NCBI GenBank assembly: GCA_003660865.1
Contig: QMVA01000110.1
Location: 1 to 5,585 of the forward strand
Length of the DNA stretch: 5,585 nt
Direction of reading: 5' to 3'
Origin: Candidatus Nanohalarchaeota archaeon
GTDB lineage: Archaea; EX4484-52; B79-G9
Shown here: in pieces, positions 1 to 5,460 of the stretch
How positions within the stretch are numbered: position 1 is the first letter of the stretch
Layout: each line of letters opens with the position of its first letter
The notes under the pieces: generated by a model
The model's input: only the letters and a program-made list of their open reading frames with translations
The model's database searches: none
What the model was told of the DNA's origin: nothing
Made by a program: the position numbers and the translations under genes

Positions 1-23
1 ATCCTTGAATAGATTCATGTTTC

Positions 24-85
24 ATCACCCTAAAACATTATGTGCTAAACCACTATTTAAAGTTTATTGGGTGATTTCATTTTTT
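24..85 (+). terminator. Possible terminator region of an upstream + strand gene (inverted repeat then T-tract)
   Basis: ATCACCC at 24-30 is matched by its exact reverse complement GGGTGAT at 69-75, and a run of six T residues follows at 80-85. An oligo-T tract on the coding strand is the usual archaeal termination signal, so this could end transcription arriving from left of the window. The loop of 38 nt is long for a functional hairpin and no upstream gene is visible, so the call is weak. Confidence 0.2.
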
Positions 86-104
86 AGAAGTAGCATCACG
101 TCTA

Positions 105-123
105 TTTTGGTGGGGTACCAAAA
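105..123. promoter_or_regulatory. 7-bp inverted repeat upstream of the exchanger promoter, possible operator
   Basis: TTTTGGT (105-111) and ACCAAAA (117-123) are perfect inverted repeats separated by GGGGT. The element ends 9 nt before the TATA box of the exchanger gene, a position where archaeal activators or repressors often bind. The symmetry is seen directly; the regulatory role is inference, and a repeat of this size can occur by chance. Confidence 0.25.
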
Positions 124-132
124 ACCAACACA

Positions 133-140
133 TATATAAT
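133..140 (+). promoter_or_regulatory. TATA box of the cation exchanger gene
   Basis: TATATAAT is centred about 25 nt before the ATG at 162. Archaeal transcription starts about 25 nt downstream of the TATA centre, so the transcript should begin at or next to the start codon. No Shine-Dalgarno sequence precedes the ATG, which agrees with a leaderless mRNA. Confidence 0.6.
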
Positions 141-161
141 TCAAAAAATCAACTAAACCCC

Positions 162-1067
162 ATGCTAGAATACATAATCTTCATACTAAGCCTCGCAGCC
201 CTTCTATACAGCGCAAAACTCATCACAGACTCAGCCATCCACTTCGCAAAAGTCCTCGGCGCATCAGACTTCATCGTTGGCGCAACAGTCGTAGCCCTCG
301 GCACATCCCTCCCCGAACTCACATCCTCAATCGAGGCAATGCGCAGCGGTCTTCCCGGGATAGTAATCGGCGACGTCATCGGCTCAAATATCGCAAACAT
401 CGCCCTCGTCCTCGGCATAACAAGCATATTCTACATCATCAAAACCAAAAGAAACATCCTCAAAAAAGATATCCCCTTCCTCTTCATCTCCGCATTTGCA
501 ACCCTTGTAGTCCTCATAGACTTCAAAATAACATTAATCGAAGGCATCCTACTCCTGGCAACCTACATTGCCTACCTTGCATACTCAATCAAAATACACA
601 AAGACCACGACAGACACAAAAAAGCAAAACTAAAACCATCATCAATACCCTTATTTTTCATCGGCGTGGCAGGCATCATCTACTCCGCAAAATACCTCAT
701 ATCCTCATCAACACTCATCATGTCCTCCCTTGGCATAAGCGAAGCAATCATAGGATTCATCCTCATTGCAATCGGAACCTCCCTCCCCGAACTCGCAACA
801 TCCCTAGTCGCCGCAAGAAAAGGCAAAACCGACCTCATGATAGGCGACATAATCGGCTCCAACACATTCAACTCACTGGTCGTCCTCGGCGCAAGCTCAT
901 TTATAGAAACCGTCTCAGCCCCATCTTCATTCATAACCGCCGCCATCCCCTCAATGCTCCTCCTGACAGTATTCCTTGCATACGTAGTCTACGACAAAAA
1001 AATCACAAAACTCGAAGGCGCAACCCTCCTCGCACTCTACATAATTATTCTCGCAGTAATCCTGTAA
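162..1067 (+). CDS. CaCA-family Na+/Ca2+ (cation/Ca2+) exchanger, membrane protein
   Basis: Predicted membrane antiporter of 301 aa that would exchange Ca2+ for Na+ or H+ across the cytoplasmic membrane. It has the two inverted alpha repeats of the CaCA superfamily. Alpha-1 runs from about residue 33 to 85, with GTSLPE at 47-52 and GSNIAN at 74-79. Alpha-2 runs from about 191 to 243, with GTSLPE at 205-210 and GSNTFN at 232-237. The hydrophobic profile fits about ten membrane helices, and a basic cytoplasmic loop near 144-158 separates the halves. Length agrees with the structurally known Methanocaldococcus NCX_Mj (about 300 aa). Compared with that protein as I remember it, E52 and E210 match its two metal-binding glutamates, and the residues 27 further on are both Asn (N79, N237). 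The start at 162 places the first helix correctly and fits a leaderless transcript. The gene seems to be transcribed alone. The family is certain; the coupling ion is not. Confidence 0.93.
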   Translation: MLEYIIFILSLAALLYSAKLITDSAIHFAKVLGASDFIVGATVVALGTSLPELTSSIEAMRSGLPGIVIGDVIGSNIANIALVLGITSIFYIIKTKRNILKKDIPFLFISAFATLVVLIDFKITLIEGILLLATYIAYLAYSIKIHKDHDRHKKAKLKPSSIPLFFIGVAGIIYSAKYLISSSTLIMSSLGISEAIIGFILIAIGTSLPELATSLVAARKGKTDLMIGDIIGSNTFNSLVVLGASSFIETVSAPSSFITAAIPSMLLLTVFLAYVVYDKKITKLEGATLLALYIIILAVIL

Positions 1068-1096
1068 AACCATACAAAACTCCAGTCTGTACCACA

Positions 1097-1106
1097 AATA
1101 TAAAAA
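1097..1106 (+). promoter_or_regulatory. Second TATA-like element before the Lrp-like gene
   Basis: AATATAAAAA lies 126 nt before the ATG at 1232. It is a good TATA match, but a start from here would give a leader of about 105 nt, and a nearer TATA box is better placed. It may be an alternative promoter or chance, given that this spacer is almost all A and C. Confidence 0.2.
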
Positions 1107-1185
1107 TCACCCCAAAATTCCTAACGCATACAATCATCAACAATCAAAACATCGTGCATACAAAATTCAAAAACAACACAAAAAA

Positions 1186-1193
1186 CATATAAG
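1186..1193 (+). promoter_or_regulatory. TATA box of the Lrp-like/zinc-ribbon operon
   Basis: CATATAAG is centred near 1190, predicting a transcript start near 1215 and a leader of about 16 nt. That leader contains the AGGAGA ribosome binding site at 1217-1222, 9 nt before the ATG. Unlike the neighbouring leaderless genes, this one therefore has a short leader with a Shine-Dalgarno site. Confidence 0.5.
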
Positions 1194-1231
1194 CACAACA
1201 TCCCATAACTCTACACAGGAGACAAGATACG

Positions 1232-1741
1232 ATGCCCCAAACACTAAAAAAACGAGAACAACAAGTCCTATTCGAACTACTCAAAGACGGCAGGATGCCC
1301 GACAAGCACATAGCCCAAAAAATAAAGACCACACAGCCCACAGTCACAAGAATAAGGCAAAAATTAGAACGCACCGGCTACATAAAAAGCTACTCGTGTA
1401 TCACAGACTTCAAAAAAGTAGGCATCAGCATGCTAGTCGTAACAATGTTCAAATGGGCAGACTACTCAATAGAAAAAGAGCAGGATGAAGCCAAAAAACA
1501 CATCATGCACATGCCCGAACTCCTCTCACTCTCAAGAGGCGAAGGCATGAGAGGAAAAACAAACATAATCATCTCAGCCCACAAAAACTTCAAAGCATAC
1601 GAAGACTTCGTACGGACACTCAGGAAAAAATGGGGAAATTATGTAAAAGACATCGAATCATTCATCTCTTCATCCGACGGCATCACAAAAGTCTTCGACC
1701 CCTCAGAATGCATCATAGACATACTCTCAAAAGACGATTGA
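1232..1741 (+). CDS. Lrp/AsnC-like winged-helix transcriptional regulator
   Basis: DNA-binding protein of 169 aa. Residues 5-63 form an AsnC-type winged helix: an initial helix LKKREQQVLFELLKDGR, the helix-turn-helix at about 25-46 (HIAQKIKTTQPTVTRIRQKL), and the wing and linker RTGYIKSYSCITDFKKVG. The rest (about 66-150) alternates strands and helices like the alpha/beta ligand-binding and oligomerising (RAM) domain of Lrp proteins, including MLVVTMFKW, TNIIISAH and an amphipathic helix near 120-135. This second half is divergent, and the protein is slightly longer than the usual 140-155 aa, so the effector cannot be guessed. AGGAGA at 1217-1222 supports the ATG at 1232. The gene for a small zinc-ribbon protein starts 26 nt after the stop with its own ribosome binding site, which suggests co-transcription. 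The HTH assignment is secure, the RAM-type domain likely. Confidence 0.82.
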   Translation: MPQTLKKREQQVLFELLKDGRMPDKHIAQKIKTTQPTVTRIRQKLERTGYIKSYSCITDFKKVGISMLVVTMFKWADYSIEKEQDEAKKHIMHMPELLSLSRGEGMRGKTNIIISAHKNFKAYEDFVRTLRKKWGNYVKDIESFISSSDGITKVFDPSECIIDILSKDD

Positions 1742-1767
1742 CTATACAATAAAAAGAGGAAATACAA

Positions 1768-1905
1768 ATGATACTAATCTGCCCAAACTGCCACACCCCA
1801 TGCGAACTAAAACGAGGCGAAAGACAGGTAATATGCCCCAAATGCGGTCATGTCTGCAAACTGACAGACTCCCCACTCACAGACTCAAGAGACTTCATAA
1901 GCTAG
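1768..1905 (+). CDS. Small zinc-ribbon protein with six cysteines (45 aa)
   Basis: A short open frame of 45 codons ending in TAG. It contains two CxxC knuckles, CPNC at residues 5-8 and CPKC at 23-26, with 14 residues between them, plus further cysteines at C12 and C30. The paired knuckles are the pattern of a zinc ribbon (rubredoxin-like knuckles). C12 and C30 sit four residues after each knuckle, giving two C-x2-C-x3-C triads. The tail from 31 to 45 is polar. AGAGGA at 1755-1760, 7 nt before the ATG, is a good ribosome binding site, and the gene lies 26 nt behind the Lrp-like regulator, so it is probably translated from the same mRNA. Its last 11 bp overlap the end of taw3 on the opposite strand. 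It could be a partner of the regulator or an independent nucleic-acid or metal-binding protein; no specific function is recognised. Confidence 0.75.
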   Translation: MILICPNCHTPCELKRGERQVICPKCGHVCKLTDSPLTDSRDFIS

Positions 1906-2461
1906 AAATTCTATCCGAAAAATCCAAAATCTTCCCCTCATTATTCCTAAACTTCTCATTACCAATCTCACACAAGAACTCAACATACCCATCATCAACC
2001 ATCAGCCTGCCCTCCTTGCCGATAGGCGCATAAAGCGCATCCACCCCCATAATCTCCACAATGATTCGCGGCTTGATCTGGTACATCCCCGACCTCTTCA
2101 GCCCCGTCATCTGGCACACCTTAAGAATTCTGCTCGCAGAATCAATATCCTTGCACCCCACATGAAGAATCACCGGGTCAACCCTAAAAAAAAGAATATT
2201 ATTCCTATAGTCTCCAATCGCACACATCACATCCGAAAAACTCACCGTCCTGTGCCACTTCCCAAGAAACCTATACTCTCTCTTCTTATTATCCGCAGTA
2301 GATTCCGCAACAACAATCCTGCCATAGCACGACGACGTAGTATAATAATCAGAAAGCGCATTAATCTTCCGAAGCAAAAAGACAATCTTCTCATCCACCA
2401 TCTCTCCGCTTACCGCACCACGAAGACTCCTAAGCGCAGTATCCTTATAATCCTCAAACAT
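1895..2461 (-). CDS. taw3: Taw3/TYW3-type tRNA-Phe wyosine N4-methyltransferase
   Basis: Predicted to use S-adenosylmethionine to methylate N4 of the 7-aminocarboxypropyl-demethylwyosine base at position 37 of tRNA-Phe, a late step of wyosine synthesis after Taw1 and Taw2. The 188-aa protein shows the family landmarks: YYTTSSCYGRIV at 39-50 (the SSCxGR signature, with C45 and R48), the GKWH segment ending at H70, FRVDPVILHVGCKDIDSA at 92-109 with H100, and SGM at 124-126 within LKRSGMYQIKPRIIVEI. The length is near the roughly 200 aa usual for archaeal members. The residue after C45 is Tyr, where homologues I recall have Ser or Ala. The start at 2461 has no Shine-Dalgarno site but lies about 24 nt from a TATA box, so it is probably leaderless and transcribed separately from the coiled-coil gene upstream. 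It ends tail to tail with the zinc-ribbon gene with an 11-bp overlap. Confidence 0.9.
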   Translation of the reverse strand: MFEDYKDTALRSLRGAVSGEMVDEKIVFLLRKINALSDYYTTSSCYGRIVVAESTADNKKREYRFLGKWHRTVSFSDVMCAIGDYRNNILFFRVDPVILHVGCKDIDSASRILKVCQMTGLKRSGMYQIKPRIIVEIMGVDALYAPIGKEGRLMVDDGYVEFLCEIGNEKFRNNEGKILDFSDRISSL

Positions 2462-2480
2462 AACTCAATATACTGCCCCG

Positions 2481-2488
2481 TTATTTAA
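2481..2488 (-). promoter_or_regulatory. TATA box of taw3
   Basis: Read on the - strand the element is TTAAATAA, centred about 24 nt upstream of the taw3 ATG (2461-2459). It lies in the 42-bp gap after the stop codon of the coiled-coil gene. Spacing and the absence of a ribosome binding site predict a leaderless transcript independent of the upstream operon. Confidence 0.5.
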
Positions 2489-2503
2489 GAAATTATCCAT
2501 AAC

Positions 2504-4399
2504 CTACAATTCCTGCGAAATCGTCTTCAGCCGTTCAATATTGCCTCTAATCTCAGCGAGATCATCATCCCTCCTGCCGCTATTATTATACTGCAATATC
2601 TTCTCATCCGCGCCCTTTTTGATATCTTTCCTCAAATTATTGACAACAGCCCTAATCTGCTCCATAGAATCCTGCATACCAGACATACCCCAGATGTCTT
2701 TTTTAAGCATTGCTATCTCCTTTTTTAATTCATCCTGCCTTTTGCCGAACACTGCAATCTCTGTGCGCCCGACCTGCCCCATTGACATTTCATCAACCCT
2801 CTTATAAACCTCATCCACCCTCTTCTCCACTCCCTGCAACGACTTCCTTGACACCATATTCCTCTCAAGCTCTTCACAAGCCTTATCTGCATCCTTGTTT
2901 TTCGAAACAGATTTCATCTTCTCCTCAACAGCATCAATTCTCCTATTAGCCTCTGCAACAATTTCAGAATCCTGACCCTCTTTCCACTCTTCCACTTTTG
3001 CGTCCACCGCCCTCTTCACCATTTCATCAACATCAATCCCTTTAACAATCTCCTTTTTGAGCTTAACCTCATCAACACTCCCTTCTCCAACTTTAGCCAA
3101 CAAATCATCCATCTGGTTGTGTATATTATCCAGCGACGCCATCTTCTCTCTCAGGCTCTCAACCTCCCTGCATGCCTTCTTGTCTCTTTTCCTGATATCC
3201 TCAACCTGCTTGCACAGTGCAGAAACACGCTTATCCGTCCCTTTTCCACCCGGAACCTGCGCCCCGCCAGAAAAAAACTTACCAAAGATACCCGCATGCA
3301 GATTATCCTTGCCCCCGTTTTTCGAGATTGGCCGCGCATACTTAGAATAGCGCTTATCCAACTTATCAAGCCTCGCACCAAATTCACTAATCTGTCTCTT
3401 GATCATGTCCTGTTCTCTTGAATCAGAATAGTGCGATATTTTTTCCTTCAGCCCGTCAATATCATTCCTAAACAACTTCATATTCTCAGACAAATCATTA
3501 TCCTTCCCAAAAACATCCTTCTTCTTCTTTAACTTTTCAACTTCCCTCTGAACATCGTACTCACGCTGTTTCAGATTATCCATCTGATTTTTCAATTCAG
3601 AAACCGTCTTATCCAGACTCGACAACTTTGAAGAATCAACCTTCTGTTTCCCGTCTTCCCATCCAAACGGGCTTACAAGCTTCCTCAGTGTCAATGCGCC
3701 ACTGCTGCTATTATCACTTTTTGACATTACATCCAGCCGTTTTTCAAGAATATCTATCCTTTTTTTAGTATATTTAAACCCCCCGAGAATCGAGTCCATA
3801 TATCCTGAATCTTTCAGTATCTGCGCCTTTGAATCATTAAGAGATTTTTCTATATTATCAAGCATCTTCATTTTATCTTCAATCTCTTTGCGCACCTCAA
3901 TAAACTGCTCGTAATTCATATACTGATCTGCCTGCAGAACAAAATCATCAAAAGCAGAATGCATATCCATTACATGTTCCTCAAGATCACTCAGTCGCAC
4001 AGAAACACTATTTATATCCACTGCCGCCACTCTTGTTCTCTTTTGTATTTCCGGGTATTTTATTGTCTCATCCGGTGTCTTTAACTGCTTTGACACCTCA
4101 GAAAAATTAGAGTCAATGTCCTGTGATTGTCTCTTGCGAAGTTCATTACCCGGAGGCACTTTACATTCTATTTCTTCCGGTTTTGAAACAATTTCCTTCA
4201 CCCCGAATATGTGCGCAATTTTATCTTTCATCAAGCCACCAAGACCCTTGGTTTTTGCTAATGTTTCATTTTTCTTAAGCATAACAGAAGAATGTCTCTG
4301 GCCTTCACTTCCACTTTTTTTAGAAGAGAAAGGTAGATTTGGAAGACTGCGATTATCCTTCTCTCTGATATTCATCGCACGCTTCTCTTTTTCTTTCAT
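2504..4399 (-). CDS. Large modular coiled-coil protein of unknown function (631 aa)
   Basis: Not recognised as any named family. The protein is highly charged, with no signal peptide or membrane helix, so it is probably cytoplasmic and structural or scaffolding. Residues 1-130 are basic and low in order; most of 130-631 has heptad patterns of long coiled coils. Residues 261-293 and 387-419 align without gaps (DKxVSxLxxQ...R...REVExL), 126 residues apart, and a weaker third copy starts near 135 (RLSDLEEHVMDM). A second motif, of the type KRIDxLEKRLDxM, recurs at 213, 342, 486 and 526. Each main coiled block is preceded by a Gly/aromatic segment containing FG (64-66, 244-246, 371-373). There is no Walker A or B motif, so it is not a complete SMC/Rad50 ATPase. 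The gene follows acdB after 34 nt. The start at 4399 has a weak GGGG site at 4408-4411; the ATG at codon 9 is an alternative. Confidence 0.85.
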   Translation of the reverse strand: MKEKEKRAMNIREKDNRSLPNLPFSSKKSGSEGQRHSSVMLKKNETLAKTKGLGGLMKDKIAHIFGVKEIVSKPEEIECKVPPGNELRKRQSQDIDSNFSEVSKQLKTPDETIKYPEIQKRTRVAAVDINSVSVRLSDLEEHVMDMHSAFDDFVLQADQYMNYEQFIEVRKEIEDKMKMLDNIEKSLNDSKAQILKDSGYMDSILGGFKYTKKRIDILEKRLDVMSKSDNSSSGALTLRKLVSPFGWEDGKQKVDSSKLSSLDKTVSELKNQMDNLKQREYDVQREVEKLKKKKDVFGKDNDLSENMKLFRNDIDGLKEKISHYSDSREQDMIKRQISEFGARLDKLDKRYSKYARPISKNGGKDNLHAGIFGKFFSGGAQVPGGKGTDKRVSALCKQVEDIRKRDKKACREVESLREKMASLDNIHNQMDDLLAKVGEGSVDEVKLKKEIVKGIDVDEMVKRAVDAKVEEWKEGQDSEIVAEANRRIDAVEEKMKSVSKNKDADKACEELERNMVSRKSLQGVEKRVDEVYKRVDEMSMGQVGRTEIAVFGKRQDELKKEIAMLKKDIWGMSGMQDSMEQIRAVVNNLRKDIKKGADEKILQYNNSGRRDDDLAEIRGNIERLKTISQEL

Positions 4400-4433
4400 C
4401 TAATGATCCCCATCACAAAACAAATCACGCAAT

Positions 4434-5078
4434 TCATCCCATTACAATCCTCGCATCCCCTGCCACAGCTACCTTTTCATTCACAAACAAAGGATTGATA
4501 TCCAATTCCACAATATCTCTCTCTTTTTCAACCATATTCGATATCTTCACAAGAGTATCCGCAAGCACCCTTAGGTTCACTGCCTTCTGCCCGCGCACCC
4601 CCGAAAGGACATCATGCGCCTTAATCTCCAATATCATCTTCTCAGCATCGTGGCGCGTAATCGGTATCACCCTAAACGACACATCATGCAGTAATTCAAC
4701 AAATATCCCCCCGATACCAAACATCAGCACCGGACCGAACTGCGGATCCTGCACTGAGCCGACAATGACCTGCCTCCCGCAAAGAGTTTCCTCAACAAGA
4801 ATCCCATCAACATTGATATTTCCATGCTCCCGCGCATTACTATGTATCTTCCCGTAGCTTTTCCTGACCCCCTCTGCATCATCAATATTGATAATCACCC
4901 CCCCTACATCCGTCTTATGCAGCATATCCGCGGATATCAGTTTCAAAACAACAGGATACCCTATTCTTTCCGCATACTTGACTGCCTCATCCTCGCTTCT
5001 CGCAAGCTCTGCCCTCGGAAGCTTTATCTTATACTTCTTAAGCAAAACCCTGCAATCATACTCCGTTAGTTTCTGCAT
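4434..5078 (-). CDS. acdB: ADP-forming acyl/acetyl-CoA synthetase, beta subunit (ATP-grasp)
   Basis: The beta subunit carries the ATP-grasp domain that passes phosphate between the acyl-CoA-handling alpha subunit and ADP, so that acyl-CoA + ADP + Pi yields acid + CoA + ATP, the energy-conserving step of fermentation in many archaea. In the 214 aa one sees YPVVLKLISADMLHKTDVGG at 41-60, FGPVLMFGIGG at 114-124 followed by VELLHDVSFRVIPI, and the metal-binding ELDINPLF at 191-198. H54 in the HKTD segment corresponds to the beta-subunit phosphohistidine (His71 in the Pyrococcus protein, from memory). The protein is about 17 residues shorter than Pyrococcus AcdB because the extra N-terminal helix is missing; the domain core is complete. 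GGTGA at 5083-5087 overlaps the stop of the upstream HTH gene and serves as ribosome binding site, fixing the start. No alpha subunit (acdA) is in the window. Whether acetyl-CoA or another acyl-CoA is the substrate cannot be read from this subunit. Confidence 0.9.
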   Translation of the reverse strand: MQKLTEYDCRVLLKKYKIKLPRAELARSEDEAVKYAERIGYPVVLKLISADMLHKTDVGGVIINIDDAEGVRKSYGKIHSNAREHGNINVDGILVEETLCGRQVIVGSVQDPQFGPVLMFGIGGIFVELLHDVSFRVIPITRHDAEKMILEIKAHDVLSGVRGQKAVNLRVLADTLVKISNMVEKERDIVELDINPLFVNEKVAVAGDARIVMG

Positions 5079-5082
5079 AAAT

Positions 5083-5295
5083 TCACCGTAATTTATAGAC
5101 CTTCACAAGCTCAGAAAAAGACCTGAACTCAACAACCTCGTCCTTCATATAAGTCGTGAGATAGCGCTGCACAGTAGACTTGGATATCTTGGTCTTTCTG
5201 GAAACCTCCATTGCCCACAACCCCTCTTTGGCTCCGATAAGCGCTTTTTTAATCTTCTTGATCTTCACAGGATCCGGTCCTTTATGTCGTCCCAT
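5083..5295 (-). CDS. Small helix-turn-helix DNA-binding protein (70 aa)
   Basis: A compact predicted DNA-binding protein. The basic N-terminus (GRHKGPDPVKIKKIKKAL) is followed by a helix-turn-helix at about residues 26-50, with GLWAMEVSRKTKISKSTVQR as its core. The pattern A-x3-SRKT-x-ISKSTV-x-RYL is that of a small winged-helix or resolvase-like HTH. The last 20 residues (DEVVEFRSFSELVKVYKLR) look like a beta hairpin that could form the wing. No ligand domain is present, so it probably acts as a small homodimer. It is the first gene of the set that continues with acdB only 4 nt downstream, which makes it a candidate local or autogenous regulator of acyl-CoA metabolism; this is inference from position. 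A TATA box near 5324 predicts a leader of only a few nt, consistent with no ribosome binding site. The exact family is not identified. Confidence 0.75.
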   Translation of the reverse strand: MGRHKGPDPVKIKKIKKALIGAKEGLWAMEVSRKTKISKSTVQRYLTTYMKDEVVEFRSFSELVKVYKLR

Positions 5296-5314
5296 AACAC
5301 ATAATTAGGGTGTT
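5296..5314. promoter_or_regulatory. Short inverted repeat between TATA box and start of the HTH gene, possible operator
   Basis: AACAC (5296-5300) and GTGTT (5310-5314) form a perfect 5-bp inverted repeat with a 9-nt centre, placed between the TATA box and the start codon of the HTH gene. Protein bound here would block transcription initiation, so autoregulation by the 70-aa protein is conceivable. The arms are short and the assignment is speculative. Confidence 0.2.
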
Positions 5315-5319
5315 TGTCC

Positions 5320-5328
5320 TATATATAA
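5320..5328 (-). promoter_or_regulatory. TATA box of the HTH-acdB-coiled-coil operon
   Basis: On the - strand the element reads TTATATATA and is preceded by an A-rich stretch that could act as BRE. Its centre is about 29 nt from the ATG at 5295, so transcription should start within a few nt of the start codon. The next two genes have no comparable element immediately upstream and probably depend on this promoter. Confidence 0.55.
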
Positions 5329-5340
5329 TTTTATTGCATA

Positions 5341-5400
5341 CCTCCACGACACATACAACCGCAACATTCCTCTCCGTAAGCAAGACACACCAGATACTGG
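5341..5400. other. Non-coding spacer between operon promoter and repeat region
   Basis: I see no gene, RNA fold or site here. The stretch is C- and A-rich and G-poor on the + strand, like the rest of the window. It separates the HTH promoter from the CATTAC-rich sequence that begins near 5401. Confidence 0.5.
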
Positions 5401-5460
5401 CATGCATTACATTTTACTTGCATCTCGCATTACATACTACAATACTGCATCGCATAACAT
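5401..5460 (+). repeat. Degenerate leading edge of the 26-bp tandem array
   Basis: The sequence contains diverged pieces of the repeat unit: GCATTACAT at 5404-5412 and again at 5427-5435, and a shortened copy at 5443-5460 (TACTGCATCGCATAACAT) that lacks the middle of the unit and has one extra A. The second GCATTACAT is 39 bp (one and a half units) from the first perfect one at 5466. Decay at the edge of an array is common for satellites, because end copies are less often homogenised. Confidence 0.6.

Noticed and set aside
2..139. Open frame from the left edge (45 codons, with an ATG at 17) as the end of an upstream gene
   Set aside because: The translation is low-complexity and has no recognisable motif, and its stop falls inside the exchanger's TATA box. 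Chance is the simpler explanation.
680..946. 88-codon antisense frame inside the exchanger gene
   Set aside because: It is the mirror of a well-supported membrane protein whose strong strand composition leaves few stops on the other strand; no start signals or motifs.
1068..1231. RNA gene in the spacer before the Lrp-like gene
   Set aside because: The spacer is almost entirely A and C with very few G residues, so it cannot form stable stems; only promoter elements are supported.
2162..2488. 108-codon + strand frame opposite taw3
   Set aside because: Taw3 motifs on the - strand are unambiguous, and the + strand translation is a basic low-complexity peptide.
3057..3421. Two + strand frames of about 100 codons opposite the coiled-coil gene
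   Set aside because: They are Ser/Leu/Pro-rich mirror translations of heptad-coding sequence, without ribosome binding sites or domains.
2504..4399. SMC/Rad50-type ATPase or archaellum ArlC/D/E-like protein
   Set aside because: No Walker A, signature or Walker B motif, and no C-terminal domain resembling the archaellum accessory proteins; only coiled coil and low-order segments are seen.
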